NCBI RefSeq assembly: GCF_003353015.1
Contig: NZ_QREM01000009.1
Coordinates: 1,460,314-1,513,706 of the forward strand
DNA from: Xanthomonas arboricola
GTDB taxonomy: Bacteria; Pseudomonadota; Gammaproteobacteria; Xanthomonadales; Xanthomonadaceae
Length of the DNA: 53,393 nt
Reading direction: 5' to 3'
The stretch's first letter is position 1. Every line of letters begins with the position of its first letter. Of the stretch, positions 34,736-42,639 are shown piece after piece. The notes under the pieces were generated by a model. The model saw only the letters and a list, made by a program, of their open reading frames with translations, made no database searches and was not told the DNA's origin. Position numbers and translations under genes: made by a program.

Positions 34736-35767
34736 CTAGAACCGCCACCAGGCGGCCACGAAGGGCCCGCCTGCGGCAGCGGTGTTGCGGCCCATCACGG
34801 GCTGCTGGTACCCCACCTGCCACTGACTGCCGCCCGCCGCGGTGTACAGCGTGGACAACTGCAGCTTGGTGAGGTCGTAGTTGGTGCCGGTGGCGACGAA
34901 GCCGACACCGCCCGCAGAGCCGGGAACGTCGAAGTTGTTGCGCCCGTTGCCCAGACCCTGGATCACGTTGACCTCGCCTAGCAGCATCCAGCTCGGGGTC
35001 AGGCTCAGGCCGGTGGACGCGTCCACCCGCACCTCGTCGGAGGCCGCACTGCCGCGCAGGCGCACTGCGCCACCCAGATCGACGTAGCCGTTGCGGCCGC
35101 CCAGCGTGTAACCCCGGCCGCGGCTGTAACGCAACTCCAGGCCGTAATCGCCCAGACCGAGTGCAGGATCGGAATTCGCGTCGGGATTGTTCGGATGGTA
35201 GGTCTTGCTGCGGCCATAGGCCGGGATGCTGACCAAGGCCTGCACCGAACTGCGCCAGACAGCGTCCGCGGCGCCTGGCAGCGCATAGCGCAAGCCGATT
35301 TCCTGGTCGGCAAAACCGGTCGTGCTGGTTTGCTGCCGGCCATCGCCGCCGTGATTGCTGAAGCCGACGTCGGTGAAATAGAAATTGCCGATGAAGCTCA
35401 CGCTGTCGGTCAGGCCATGCTCGACGTAGACATTGAGCTGGTCCTGGCGGCTGCGCCCGTTGCCGTCGAACTGCTGGCCGTCACCGAACGTGGTGCGGTG
35501 ATGGCTGTCGTCGAACCAGCCGCGTCCATCGCTATGCAGTGCCTTGACGATCACCAGGGTGTCGCCCTGCGGCTGGGTCCAGGCGCCGGCCACGGCCGTG
35601 CCCGGCAAGGCCGCCATCAGGCAGCTCAACGCGAGCGCGGAGCACCCAGCCAGCGGCACGCGGCGGGCGATGGCATCAGACGAAGGGGACGAGGCAACCG
35701 GGCTGGGCTGCAGCGCAGCAGCGCACGGCTGACGTACCCGCAATTGCGGGTCGTTCTGTAAGGACAT
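34736..35767 (-). CDS. xagA: XagA-type outer-membrane beta-barrel protein
   Basis: The 343-aa protein has a long N-region before a signal peptide (RRVPLAGCSALALSCLMAALPGTAVAG). The mature part of amphipathic beta strands (NVYVEHGLTDSVSFIGNFYF, LQLSTLYTAAGGSQWQVGYQ) ends in AAWWRF, an outer-membrane barrel C-terminus. It probably forms the export pore or a surface component for the Xag polysaccharide. ATG 35767 fits the AGGAA ribosome-binding site better than GTG 35773. It heads the xagABCD operon, 13 bases before xagB. Confidence 0.8.
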   Translation of the reverse strand: MSLQNDPQLRVRQPCAAALQPSPVASSPSSDAIARRVPLAGCSALALSCLMAALPGTAVAGAWTQPQGDTLVIVKALHSDGRGWFDDSHHRTTFGDGQQFDGNGRSRQDQLNVYVEHGLTDSVSFIGNFYFTDVGFSNHGGDGRQQTSTTGFADQEIGLRYALPGAADAVWRSSVQALVSIPAYGRSKTYHPNNPDANSDPALGLGDYGLELRYSRGRGYTLGGRNGYVDLGGAVRLRGSAASDEVRVDASTGLSLTPSWMLLGEVNVIQGLGNGRNNFDVPGSAGGVGFVATGTNYDLTKLQLSTLYTAAGGSQWQVGYQQPVMGRNTAAAGGPFVAAWWRF

Positions 35768-35810
35768 TTGCACGATTCCTGATGGGGGACCCGGAAGGGA
35801 CAGGAAGCTA

Positions 35811-35879
35811 GTGATCGATCACACTTCGAGGCGAAACGTATCACAGTTACGCCCTGTCACCCATCACTGATTTATCACA
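35811..35879 (-). promoter_or_regulatory. xagA promoter region with clustered CRP/Clp-like half-sites
   Basis: Within 70 bases upstream of xagA, TGTGA occurs three times on the minus strand (35823-35819, 35845-35841, 35879-35875), one inside the palindrome GTGATCGATCAC (35811-35822). No complete TGTGA-N6-TCACA site is present; the palindrome has a four-base instead of a six-base centre. From memory of the literature, the Xanthomonas CRP homologue Clp represses xagABC by direct binding, which makes this region a sensible candidate. Confidence 0.4.
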
Positions 35880-35897
35880 AATTTAACGCTAGCGAAC

Positions 35898-36737
35898 TCA
35901 TCTCTTTTGCAGCAAACGCGGCACCTGGGCGGCGGCATGGGTCCAGATCGCCAGCCATACGCCGAGCCGGGTAAGCAGCCCGCGCTGGCTCGCCTCGAAC
36001 TTGCGGAAGTAGCGCCACAGCCCGCGGTGTTTATGCCACTCGACGAAGAACGGCCGCGACCGGCTGGACACGCCGCGCACGTGCACGACCTGCAGGTCGT
36101 TGGCCACCGCCACCAGCGCCCCGGCCTGGCGCGCCCGCCGGCACAGGTCCAGGTCCTCGGCATGCAGGCGGTAGGCGCCGTCCCAGCCGTCGAGCCGGTC
36201 GAACAGGCTGCGCTGCATCAGCATCAAGGCACCGGAGATGGCATCCACCGCCTGCAAGGTCGCGGATGGATCGGCCGGCACCGCCAGCTGGGCGGCCGCG
36301 CGCGGTGCGCGCAGCATCGCGGCAAAATCCGGATCGCGCCGGCGCACCGCCGCATCCGGCTGCCCCTGCTCGTCCACCTGCTCCACGCCCAGCAATACTG
36401 CCGCGTGCCCGGCCGCGCGTGCGCACAGCTGCACCAACGTGTCGCGCTCGACCATCAGGTCCGGATTGATGAACACCAGCCAGGGCGCCTGCGAGTCGCG
36501 CGCGCCCTGGTTGCAGGCCGTTGCAAAGCCGGGGTTGTCCGGGTTGGCGATGAAGTGCACGCGCGCATCGGCCAGCGCATGCCGCTGCACCACGTCCAGG
36601 GTGTCGTCGCTGGAGGAGTTGTCGACCACCCGGATCTCGCTGATGCCCGCGGCCACGCGCAGCCGCGACAGGCATGCATCGATGGTGCTGCTGCTCTGGT
36701 AGGTGACGACGACGGCGGCGATCTGGACGGGAGTCAT
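35898..36737 (-). CDS. GT2 glycosyltransferase (WbbL/rhamnosyltransferase-like)
   Basis: The 279-aa soluble protein shows a GT-A fold: VVVTYQSSSTIDACL at the start, RVVDNSSSDDT, NPGFATACNQGA, VFINPDLMV at the DxD-like metal site, and HAEDLDLCRRARQAG as the acidic base region. This pattern is typical of rhamnosyltransferases and related enzymes of O-antigen or exopolysaccharide assembly. It is a single gene separated from xagA by about 130 bp. Sugar specificity cannot be read from the sequence. Confidence 0.85.
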   Translation of the reverse strand: MTPVQIAAVVVTYQSSSTIDACLSRLRVAAGISEIRVVDNSSSDDTLDVVQRHALADARVHFIANPDNPGFATACNQGARDSQAPWLVFINPDLMVERDTLVQLCARAAGHAAVLLGVEQVDEQGQPDAAVRRRDPDFAAMLRAPRAAAQLAVPADPSATLQAVDAISGALMLMQRSLFDRLDGWDGAYRLHAEDLDLCRRARQAGALVAVANDLQVVHVRGVSSRSRPFFVEWHKHRGLWRYFRKFEASQRGLLTRLGVWLAIWTHAAAQVPRLLQKR

Positions 36738-37093
36738 CGGGCCATTATCCGGTGCCGAGGCCGCGCAACGCCATCATGCCGATGCCGGCCCGCACATGAC
36801 GGCGGGCAGCACCTGCAGGCATACTGCGCGCCCGGAGCCGCCCCGCGGCCTCCTGCAGGCGCCGCCTACGGCGCACCCCACATTTTTCAGTGTCGAGATG
36901 ACGGCCAGCGACCTTTCGGTGTTGCGCTGCCTTTTCATTCCCTGCAGCGCGAGCGCCTGATGGCGCGTGCGCCGCAACGACGGCCCGGCAGCGCCGTCCG
37001 TGTTGTCGCCGGTGCGCGCGCCGGGTCCTCCAGAACGGCACCGATCAACTGGTCTATACCACTCCCCTGCATGGCCTGGCCGGGGCTGCGCGC
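36738..37093. other. Divergent intergenic region before the kinase-TBDT-PnuC-GntR unit
   Basis: This 356-bp gap holds the operator at 37048-37063 close to the kinase start. I looked for a TPP or other riboswitch on the plus strand and did not find the conserved blocks. A GC-rich stretch (36840-36880) has short inverted repeats such as GGCGCCGCCTACGGCGC. No convincing gene is present. Confidence 0.6.
37048..37063. promoter_or_regulatory. HutC/PhnF-type GntR operator
   Basis: ACTGGTCTATACCACT contains TGGTCTATACCA, a near-palindrome (five of six bases per half-site match). This is the pattern bound by HutC-subfamily GntR regulators (DasR/NagR-type TGGTCTAGACCA; PhnF-type TGGTATAGACCA). It ends 31 bases before the kinase start, where it would cover the promoter. 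A HutC-type regulator is encoded at the end of the same gene run, so autoregulation is the obvious model. I saw no second copy in the window. Confidence 0.75.
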
Positions 37094-38254
37094 ATGAGCA
37101 CCGCGCATCAGGTGCACGGCATGAGCCTGGAGCTTGCGTTGCCGGACTGGCCGGTGCTGAGCGCCGAGGAAATCCATCGCGTGCTGCAGCACGTTTGCGC
37201 TGCCGGCGATGGCGCACGGATTCGCTGGCATAGCGCACGCCCGTTTTCCGCTGCCGCCTGCGTGGACACTGCCACCGGCACGCTCATCGTCAAGCGGCAT
37301 CACCGCAGCGTGCGCAGCATCGCCGACTTGCGCCAAGAACATGGCTTCATGGCGCACCTGCGCTGGGCCGGCGCACCGGTGGTCGAGGTGCTGCACGATG
37401 CTGCGGGCGGCACCGCCCTGGCCGATGCGCACTGGGTCTATGAAGTACAGCGCGCAGGAAATGGCCAGGACCTGTATCGGGACGCCTTGTCGTGGACGCC
37501 CTTTACCAGCGCCGCGCATGCGTCGGCGGCAGGCGCCGCGCTGGCGCGCCTGCATCTGGCAGCGCAGGGATACGATGCGCCGCCACGCCGGAGCAGCGTC
37601 CTGGTGGCCAACCTGGCCCTGTTCACACAGGCCGACCCGCTCCGCGCGGTGGAACAGGCCTTGCTGTCGCGCCCCGGCCTGGCCGCCGATTTTCAGGGCC
37701 GGCCCTGGCGCCGCGACCTGGCCGACCACCTGCTGCCCTGGCACGCCCGGGCATGGCCGGTATTGTCGGCGCCCGGCGCCTTGCCGCCGCTGTGGACGCA
37801 CGGCGACTGGCATGCCTCCAACCTGCTGTGGCGCACGCACGACGATGGCGACGTCGAGGTCAGCGCGGTGTTCGACTTCGGCCTGTGCGACCGCAGCTGT
37901 GCGATGTTCGACCTGGCCACGGCGATCGAACGCAACCTGATCCCATGGTTGAACCTGGACGCAGGGCAACGTGCGCAGCCGCAGCTGGAGCAACTCGACG
38001 CCTTGCTGGATGGCTACGGCCGGCACTGCGCGCTGGGCGCGGTGCAGCTGCGGCAGCTGGCCGCCTTGCTGCCGATCGTGCATGCCGACTTCGCCCTGAG
38101 CGAGATCGAGTACTTCGCCGGCATCACCCGCTCGGCCGACAACGCCGACATCGCCTATCACCGCTACCTGCTCGGCCACGCGGACTGGTTTGCCAGTGCC
38201 GATGGCCAGCGCCTGCTCGCCCACCTGCACGCGCGCGCGCGCCGGTTGCCATGA
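37094..38254 (+). CDS. APH-family small-molecule kinase
   Basis: The 386-aa protein belongs to the aminoglycoside-phosphotransferase/choline-kinase fold. The catalytic loop is THGDWHASNLLW (HGDxHxxN) and the metal-binding motif is AVFDFGLCDRS, near residues 235 and 258. Its family includes thiamine kinase ThiK and choline kinases. It is the first gene of a run with a TonB receptor, a PnuC transporter and a GntR regulator, so it probably phosphorylates the imported compound and traps it. Thiamine is favoured, with nicotinamide riboside next. The stop overlaps the receptor start by four bases (ATGA). An alternative start is ATG 37124. Confidence 0.8.
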   Translation: MSTAHQVHGMSLELALPDWPVLSAEEIHRVLQHVCAAGDGARIRWHSARPFSAAACVDTATGTLIVKRHHRSVRSIADLRQEHGFMAHLRWAGAPVVEVLHDAAGGTALADAHWVYEVQRAGNGQDLYRDALSWTPFTSAAHASAAGAALARLHLAAQGYDAPPRRSSVLVANLALFTQADPLRAVEQALLSRPGLAADFQGRPWRRDLADHLLPWHARAWPVLSAPGALPPLWTHGDWHASNLLWRTHDDGDVEVSAVFDFGLCDRSCAMFDLATAIERNLIPWLNLDAGQRAQPQLEQLDALLDGYGRHCALGAVQLRQLAALLPIVHADFALSEIEYFAGITRSADNADIAYHRYLLGHADWFASADGQRLLAHLHARARRLP

Positions 38255-40449
38255 GCGCTCTTTCTTCTCGTTTTCGAGTCCTGCGCATGCACCTGCCCTC
38301 CCTGCCCCACCGCCGCCCGCTCGCGCTTGCACTCGCGCTGTGCGTGGCCCCCCCTGCACTCGCGCAGCAAGACCCCGGCGCCGAGGCGGTGGAACTGGAT
38401 GCGGTCAACGTGCGTGGCGAACGCGCCGAGGCCAGCACCGCGTTGACCGGCTTCGGCGCCACGCGGCTGCTGGATGCGCCGGCCTCGATCGCGGTGATCG
38501 ATCGCCAGCAACTGCTCGACCGCCAGGCACGCGTGCTCAGCGAGGTGCTGCGCGCCGATGCCTCCACCGGCGAGGCCTACGCACCGATCGGCTATTACGA
38601 GAACTTCGTGGTGCGCGGCTACTCGCTCAACGCCGCCAACAGCTACCGCATCAACGGCCTGAGCGCGGTGGGTGAGCAGTCGATTGCGCTGGAAAACAAG
38701 CAGCAGGTGCAACTCCTCAAGGGCCTGGCCGGGCTGCAATCGGGTGTCAACGAACCCGCCGGGCTGATCGACTACCGCACCAAGCGGCCCGAGCGTGTGC
38801 GCAGCGTGACCCTGGGGACCGACGAGCAGGGCTCGCGCTATGTCGCGGCCGATCTGGGCGACTGGTTCGGCGCCGAGCGCAGCCTGGGCCTGCGCGTCAA
38901 TGCCGCACGCGAAGACATCGACAGCTATGTCGACCACGCCGACGGCTACCGCAATTTCCTCTCGCTGGCCGGCGACTGGAAGATCACCCCGCAATCGCTG
39001 CTGCAGCTGGATGTGGAATACCAGCATCGCCAGCAACGCTCGGTGCCGGGTTATCAACTGCTGGGCGGCACCCAGGTGCCGCGCGCCATCGATGTGCATC
39101 GCCTGCTCGGCTACCAGCCGTGGTCGCGGCCGGTGGAGATGGACTCGCTCAACGCGCAGCTGCGCTACGCCTATCAGTTCAACGACGACTGGCGCGCCAC
39201 TGCCGAAGCGGCGCGCAGCCGCTCGGTGATCAACGACTTCTCCGCGTTCGCCTGGGGCTGTTACGGCGCGGCAAGCTGTGCCGACATCGCCACGCCCAAC
39301 TTCTTCAGCGCGCAGGGCGAGTACGACGTCTACGACTATCGCAGCCCCGACGATACCCGCGTGCACGATCAACTGCGCGCCACGCTGGAAGGCCACGTGC
39401 TCACCGGTGCGCTGGATCACCGCCTGAGCATCGGCGGCGACTGGCTGCGCCGCACCATCGATCGTTTCGGTTCGGTCAACGAATTCGTCGGCAGCGGCAG
39501 CATCGACCGCGACCCGCAGGTGTTTGCACAAACCGACGTCGCCCTGGACCCGAAACAGCGCCGCCTGGACAGCCGTCAGCGCGCCCTGGTGGTCGCCGAC
39601 CGGATCGGGTTGGGTCCGCAGTGGGAGCTGTCGCTGGGTGCGCGCTATGTGCGCCTGGACGAGCGCAGCTTCGATCGCGATGGCGTCCTGGAGCGCCGCA
39701 CCCGCAAGGACACGCTGCTGCCGCAGGCCGCGCTGCTGTTCAAGCCGCAGCAGCAGGTGTCGCTGTACGCCAGCTACGCCAAGAGCCTGGCGGCCGGCGG
39801 CACCGCACCGTGGTTTGCCGACAATGCCGATGAAATCCTGCCGCCGACCAATGCCTATCAGCTGGAAACCGGCGCGAAATTCCAGCTCGATGGACTGCGC
39901 CTGGGCGCGGCACTGTTCGATATCCGGCAGGCGTATCAGTTCACCCAACCACAGGCCGATGGCGGCCTGCTGTTCGTGCAGCAGGGCCGCCTGCACAATC
40001 GCGGCCTGGAACTGTCGGCCGATGGCGCAGCCACCGAACAACTCCGCATCTTCGCCAGCGTCGCGGCGATACGCGCGCGTGCAGAAGACACCGACATTGC
40101 CGAATACGACGGCCATCAGGCGATCAATGTGCCCAAGCTGCGCGCCAGCGTGCAGGCCGATTACAGCGTGCCCGGCGTCGACGGCCTGGCAGTGCTGGCA
40201 GGCGTGCAATACAGCGGGCGCAAGTTCGCCGACCGGCTCGGCAATGCCAGCGTCCCGGCCTACACCGTGGCCAACCTGGGTGCGCGTTACGCCACTGCGC
40301 TGGGCGGGGTGGCGACCACCTGGCGTCTGAACGTGGACAACGTGTTCGACAAGCGCTACTGGCGCGATTCCGGCGAATACCAGGGCGATGCCTATCTGTT
40401 TCCGGGTGCGCCGCGCACGGCGCGGCTGACGGTGCAGGTGGATTTTTGA
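38251..40449 (+). CDS. TonB-dependent outer-membrane receptor
   Basis: The 732-aa protein has a signal peptide (core LALALALCVAPPALAQ), a TonB-box-like VELDAVNVRGER, a plug domain (about 70-190: DAPASIAVIDRQQLLDRQA, YYENFVVRGYSL, LLKGLAGLQSGVNEPAGLIDYRTKRP) and a 22-strand-type barrel ending ARLTVQVDF with the aromatic terminal residue. The plug sequence is siderophore-receptor-like, yet the neighbours point to a vitamin or nucleoside rather than iron. ATG 38251 overlaps the kinase stop; ATG 38287 would start nearer the signal peptide. Confidence 0.9.
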   Translation: MSALSSRFRVLRMHLPSLPHRRPLALALALCVAPPALAQQDPGAEAVELDAVNVRGERAEASTALTGFGATRLLDAPASIAVIDRQQLLDRQARVLSEVLRADASTGEAYAPIGYYENFVVRGYSLNAANSYRINGLSAVGEQSIALENKQQVQLLKGLAGLQSGVNEPAGLIDYRTKRPERVRSVTLGTDEQGSRYVAADLGDWFGAERSLGLRVNAAREDIDSYVDHADGYRNFLSLAGDWKITPQSLLQLDVEYQHRQQRSVPGYQLLGGTQVPRAIDVHRLLGYQPWSRPVEMDSLNAQLRYAYQFNDDWRATAEAARSRSVINDFSAFAWGCYGAASCADIATPNFFSAQGEYDVYDYRSPDDTRVHDQLRATLEGHVLTGALDHRLSIGGDWLRRTIDRFGSVNEFVGSGSIDRDPQVFAQTDVALDPKQRRLDSRQRALVVADRIGLGPQWELSLGARYVRLDERSFDRDGVLERRTRKDTLLPQAALLFKPQQQVSLYASYAKSLAAGGTAPWFADNADEILPPTNAYQLETGAKFQLDGLRLGAALFDIRQAYQFTQPQADGGLLFVQQGRLHNRGLELSADGAATEQLRIFASVAAIRARAEDTDIAEYDGHQAINVPKLRASVQADYSVPGVDGLAVLAGVQYSGRKFADRLGNASVPAYTVANLGARYATALGGVATTWRLNVDNVFDKRYWRDSGEYQGDAYLFPGAPRTARLTVQVDF

Positions 40450-40455
40450 GGCCTG

Positions 40456-40510
40456 CTGCCCCCATCCGCCCTTCGGACACCTTCCCCCGCAGGCGGGAGA
40501 AGGACCTCGA
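40456..40510. repeat. REP-like palindromic remnant after the TonB receptor
   Basis: CCCCCATCCGCCCTTCGGACACCTTCCCCCGCAGGCGGGAGAAGG contains CCGCCCTTCGG and a CTTCCCCCGC/GCGGGAGAAG hairpin. It is a diverged single arm of the two-armed element at 14970-15122. It sits seven bases past the receptor stop and may act as an mRNA 3' end. The rest of the 267-bp gap to pnuC shows no gene. Confidence 0.5.
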
Positions 40511-40716
40511 AGCGAGTCAGCCGTGCTTGTGCGTGTTTCAGGCAATGGCTGAAAACAGCGGGCACCAGTTGAAGGCAGGGACTCAGCGGTGAGAGCGCCA
40601 TCGCGTTTCCATCGCACGCAGATTCAGGGCATCGCGCAGCATCCACGTCCGACCGCACCGCTGTTTTGCACGGGGTTCCCCTCTCCCACCGTTGTCCCCT
40701 TTCCATCAGGCATTGC

Positions 40717-41292
40717 ATGTCGTTGCTCGAATCCACCGCCGTCGTGATCAACCTGCTGGGCGTGTGGCTGACCGCGCGGCGCATCCGCTGGTGCTGGCCG
40801 GTGGGCATCGTGGCGGTGGCGTTGTACGCCTGGCTGTTCTATCAGTGGAAGCTGTATTCGGACATGCTGCTGCAAGGGGTCTACGTGCTGACCCAGCTCT
40901 ACGGATGGTGGCACTGGCAGCGTGGCACCGCTGCAGAAACGCGGATTCGCCCGCTGCCGATGCCGGTTGCGGAACTGTGGCTGTCGCTGTGCATCGGCGC
41001 GGCGTTCGCCGCCGCACTCGGCGCCTACATGCATCACCGCACCGATGCCACGCTGCCGTGGCTGGATGCGGCGCTGGCCAGTTTCAGCCTGGTCGCCAGC
41101 GTGTGGGCCGCGCGCAAACGCATCGCCAACTGGGTGCTGTGGGTCGTGCTCGACTGCGTCTACGTGGGCGTATTCGTCAGCAAGGGGCTGTACCCCACCG
41201 CGCTGCTGTATGCCGGCTTCGTGCTGCTGGCGCTGTATGGATGGCGCAGCTGGAAAACCCAACGGCAGCAGAACCTGGCCGGTGTCGCCTGA
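40717..41292 (+). CDS. pnuC: PnuC-family vitamin transporter
   Basis: The 191-aa inner-membrane protein has about seven helices and the family-typical motifs QLYGWWHWQRG (TM3-4) and NWVLWVVLDCVYVGVFVSKGLYPTALLYAGF near the C-terminus, ending LYGWRSW. PnuC proteins work by facilitated diffusion, and the substrate is trapped by a cytoplasmic kinase. The nearby APH-type kinase fits that logic. PnuC (nicotinamide riboside) and PnuT (thiamine) cannot be told apart by eye. Gene symbol given at family level. A gap of about 270 bp with a REP-like repeat separates it from the receptor. Confidence 0.88.
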   Translation: MSLLESTAVVINLLGVWLTARRIRWCWPVGIVAVALYAWLFYQWKLYSDMLLQGVYVLTQLYGWWHWQRGTAAETRIRPLPMPVAELWLSLCIGAAFAAALGAYMHHRTDATLPWLDAALASFSLVASVWAARKRIANWVLWVVLDCVYVGVFVSKGLYPTALLYAGFVLLALYGWRSWKTQRQQNLAGVA

Positions 41293-41397
41293 GCGGCGTG
41301 CGGTTTGCGGGCGCGTTCTTCTTTACCATCGCCACATGTACCTTTCTCACCCGACTGCCTTCTACAGCCACTGCAGCCCCCATCGGCGGATCGCCGC

Positions 41398-42126
41398 ATG
41401 AGCACGTCGCGCCAGCACGCCATCACCGAAATCGTCTCCGCGCAGATCGCCGCCGGCGAATGGGGTCCGGACCAGCGCCTGCCGGTAGAGCGCGCGCTTG
41501 CCGAACGCTTCGGCTGCACCCGCATCACCTTGCGTGAGGCCCTGCAGCAACTGGAAGCGCAGGGACGCATCTACCGCGAGAATCGTCGTGGCTGGTTCGT
41601 CAGCTCACCACGGGTGCGCTACGACCCCACCAGCATCGCCGGTTTCATGCAGTACGTGGCGGCGCAAGGGCGCAAGCCGCGCACCGAGCTGTTGAGCGCC
41701 ACCCGCCAGGCGGCGGGCGCTGCCTACGCCGCGGCGCTGCGGCTGCAGACGCCGTACGACGAGGTGTTCGTGCTGCAGCGCCGGCGCTGGATCGACCGCC
41801 GCGCGGTCCTGCTGGAAACCAACGTGGTGCTGGCCGCCTGGGCGCCGGGCCTGCTGGAACACGACCTGGCCGGTTCGCTGTCGAGCGTGTTCAACCAGAA
41901 GCTCGGGGTGTTCCTGAGCCGCGCGCAACTGTCGATGCATCCGGCCGGGCTGGACGCCGCGCAAGCCCTGTTGCTGCAGTCCACTACCGGCACACCCTGC
42001 TTCCGGCTGCAGCGGATCAGCTACGCCGAAGACGGCCGCGCGGTGGAGCTGGATATCGAGTCCTGGCGCCACGATGCGCTGGACGTGGTGGTGCGGACCG
42101 AGGCGCCGATGCGGCCGGCTTCTTGA
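41398..42126 (+). CDS. GntR-family (HutC subfamily) transcriptional regulator
   Basis: The 242-aa protein has an N-terminal winged helix-turn-helix (LPVERALAERFGCTRITLREALQQLEAQGRIYRENRRGWFV, residues about 25-70) and a C-terminal UTRA effector domain of the HutC/PhnF class (FVLQRRRWIDRRAVLLETNVV, TGTPCFRLQRISYAEDGRAVELDIESWRHD). It closes the kinase-TBDT-PnuC run, 105 bp after pnuC. The operator at 37048-37063 matches what HutC-class proteins bind, so it is likely the repressor of the run and releases DNA on binding the salvaged compound or its phosphate. Confidence 0.92.
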   Translation: MSTSRQHAITEIVSAQIAAGEWGPDQRLPVERALAERFGCTRITLREALQQLEAQGRIYRENRRGWFVSSPRVRYDPTSIAGFMQYVAAQGRKPRTELLSATRQAAGAAYAAALRLQTPYDEVFVLQRRRWIDRRAVLLETNVVLAAWAPGLLEHDLAGSLSSVFNQKLGVFLSRAQLSMHPAGLDAAQALLLQSTTGTPCFRLQRISYAEDGRAVELDIESWRHDALDVVVRTEAPMRPAS

Positions 42127-42170
42127 GCGACGAACAAGACTACGTCACGTCGGTCACCGCCCTGCGGCCT

Positions 42171-42304
42171 GGCTGCAGGGCCCTTGCCCACCCACCATCG
42201 CGGGACACGCTGCAAGTACGTCCATGTAAGCTCTTACACGGCATCCATGCCGTGTAAGGTCCCGCGACGGTGGGCGGGCAAGGACCAGTCAAGATGGTCG
42301 GTGT
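42171..42304 (-). repeat. Palindromic MITE-like intergenic element, copy 2
   Basis: This is the inverted counterpart of the element at 14-147, with the same length and colinear at every base. Its inverted ends are at 42182-42205 and 42260-42283, with the inner hairpin ACGGCAT-GG-ATGCCGT. It lies 45 bases past the GntR gene. The two copies bracket 42 kb in opposite orientation. Confidence 0.85.
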
Positions 42305-42639
42305 GCGTGTTTTCAACTAAGCAACCGACTCCCTCTGTGGTGCGGTGTCCTTGCCGATTGCCGGACCGTGTGGCGGCATGGATGCCGCCACCGAGTCCCC
42401 AGGGACGGGTTCACGGCGTGTCCCGCGAGCGGTGAGGGCGCCGCGCCCTCGACCCACTCGGCGTTTGACCTGGACTTCCGATAGCATCCACCAACATACG
42501 GCCGACAAAGCCACTGCACTCACCGTACGGAGAGCAGTCGTCAGGTTGAATAGGACAGCGCTCAAGAACTGCACTGTACGAGTCCACCGAACACCGGCTG
42601 CGCCCGCCTGACGGTGAGCATGCCGCTTTGGCAGCTGTT
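42305..42639. other. Non-coding stretch between the GntR gene and the xps cluster
   Basis: This 335-bp region holds a 10-bp perfect hairpin GTGGCGGCAT-GG-ATGCCGCCAC (42370-42391) followed by a GC-rich segment with a GGGCGCCGCGCCC palindrome (42437-42449). The remaining 150 bases are less GC-rich and show no ORF with Xanthomonas-like codon use. It appears to be made of intergenic repeats and their remains. Confidence 0.6.
42370..42391. repeat. Hairpin with CAT-GG-ATG core
   Basis: The ten-base arms GTGGCGGCAT and ATGCCGCCAC are exact complements around a GG loop. The core GGCATGGATGCC is shared with the inner hairpin of the MITE-like elements at 14-147 and 42171-42304, although the flanks differ. 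Confidence 0.65.

Noticed and set aside
36745..37041. Gene in the spacer before the kinase
   Set aside because: Open frames on both strands lack a ribosome-binding site, family resemblance and typical codon use.
36738..37093. TPP riboswitch before the kinase-TBDT-PnuC unit
   Set aside because: The segment GATCAACTGGTCTATACCA looks faintly like the ACCTGATCTGG...CCAG part of a THI element, but the CTGAGA block and the remaining helices are absent. The palindromic operator explains the similarity better.
38164..40617. Long minus-strand open frame of 817 codons opposite the TonB receptor
   Set aside because: Antisense shadow; the receptor has signal peptide, plug and barrel end.
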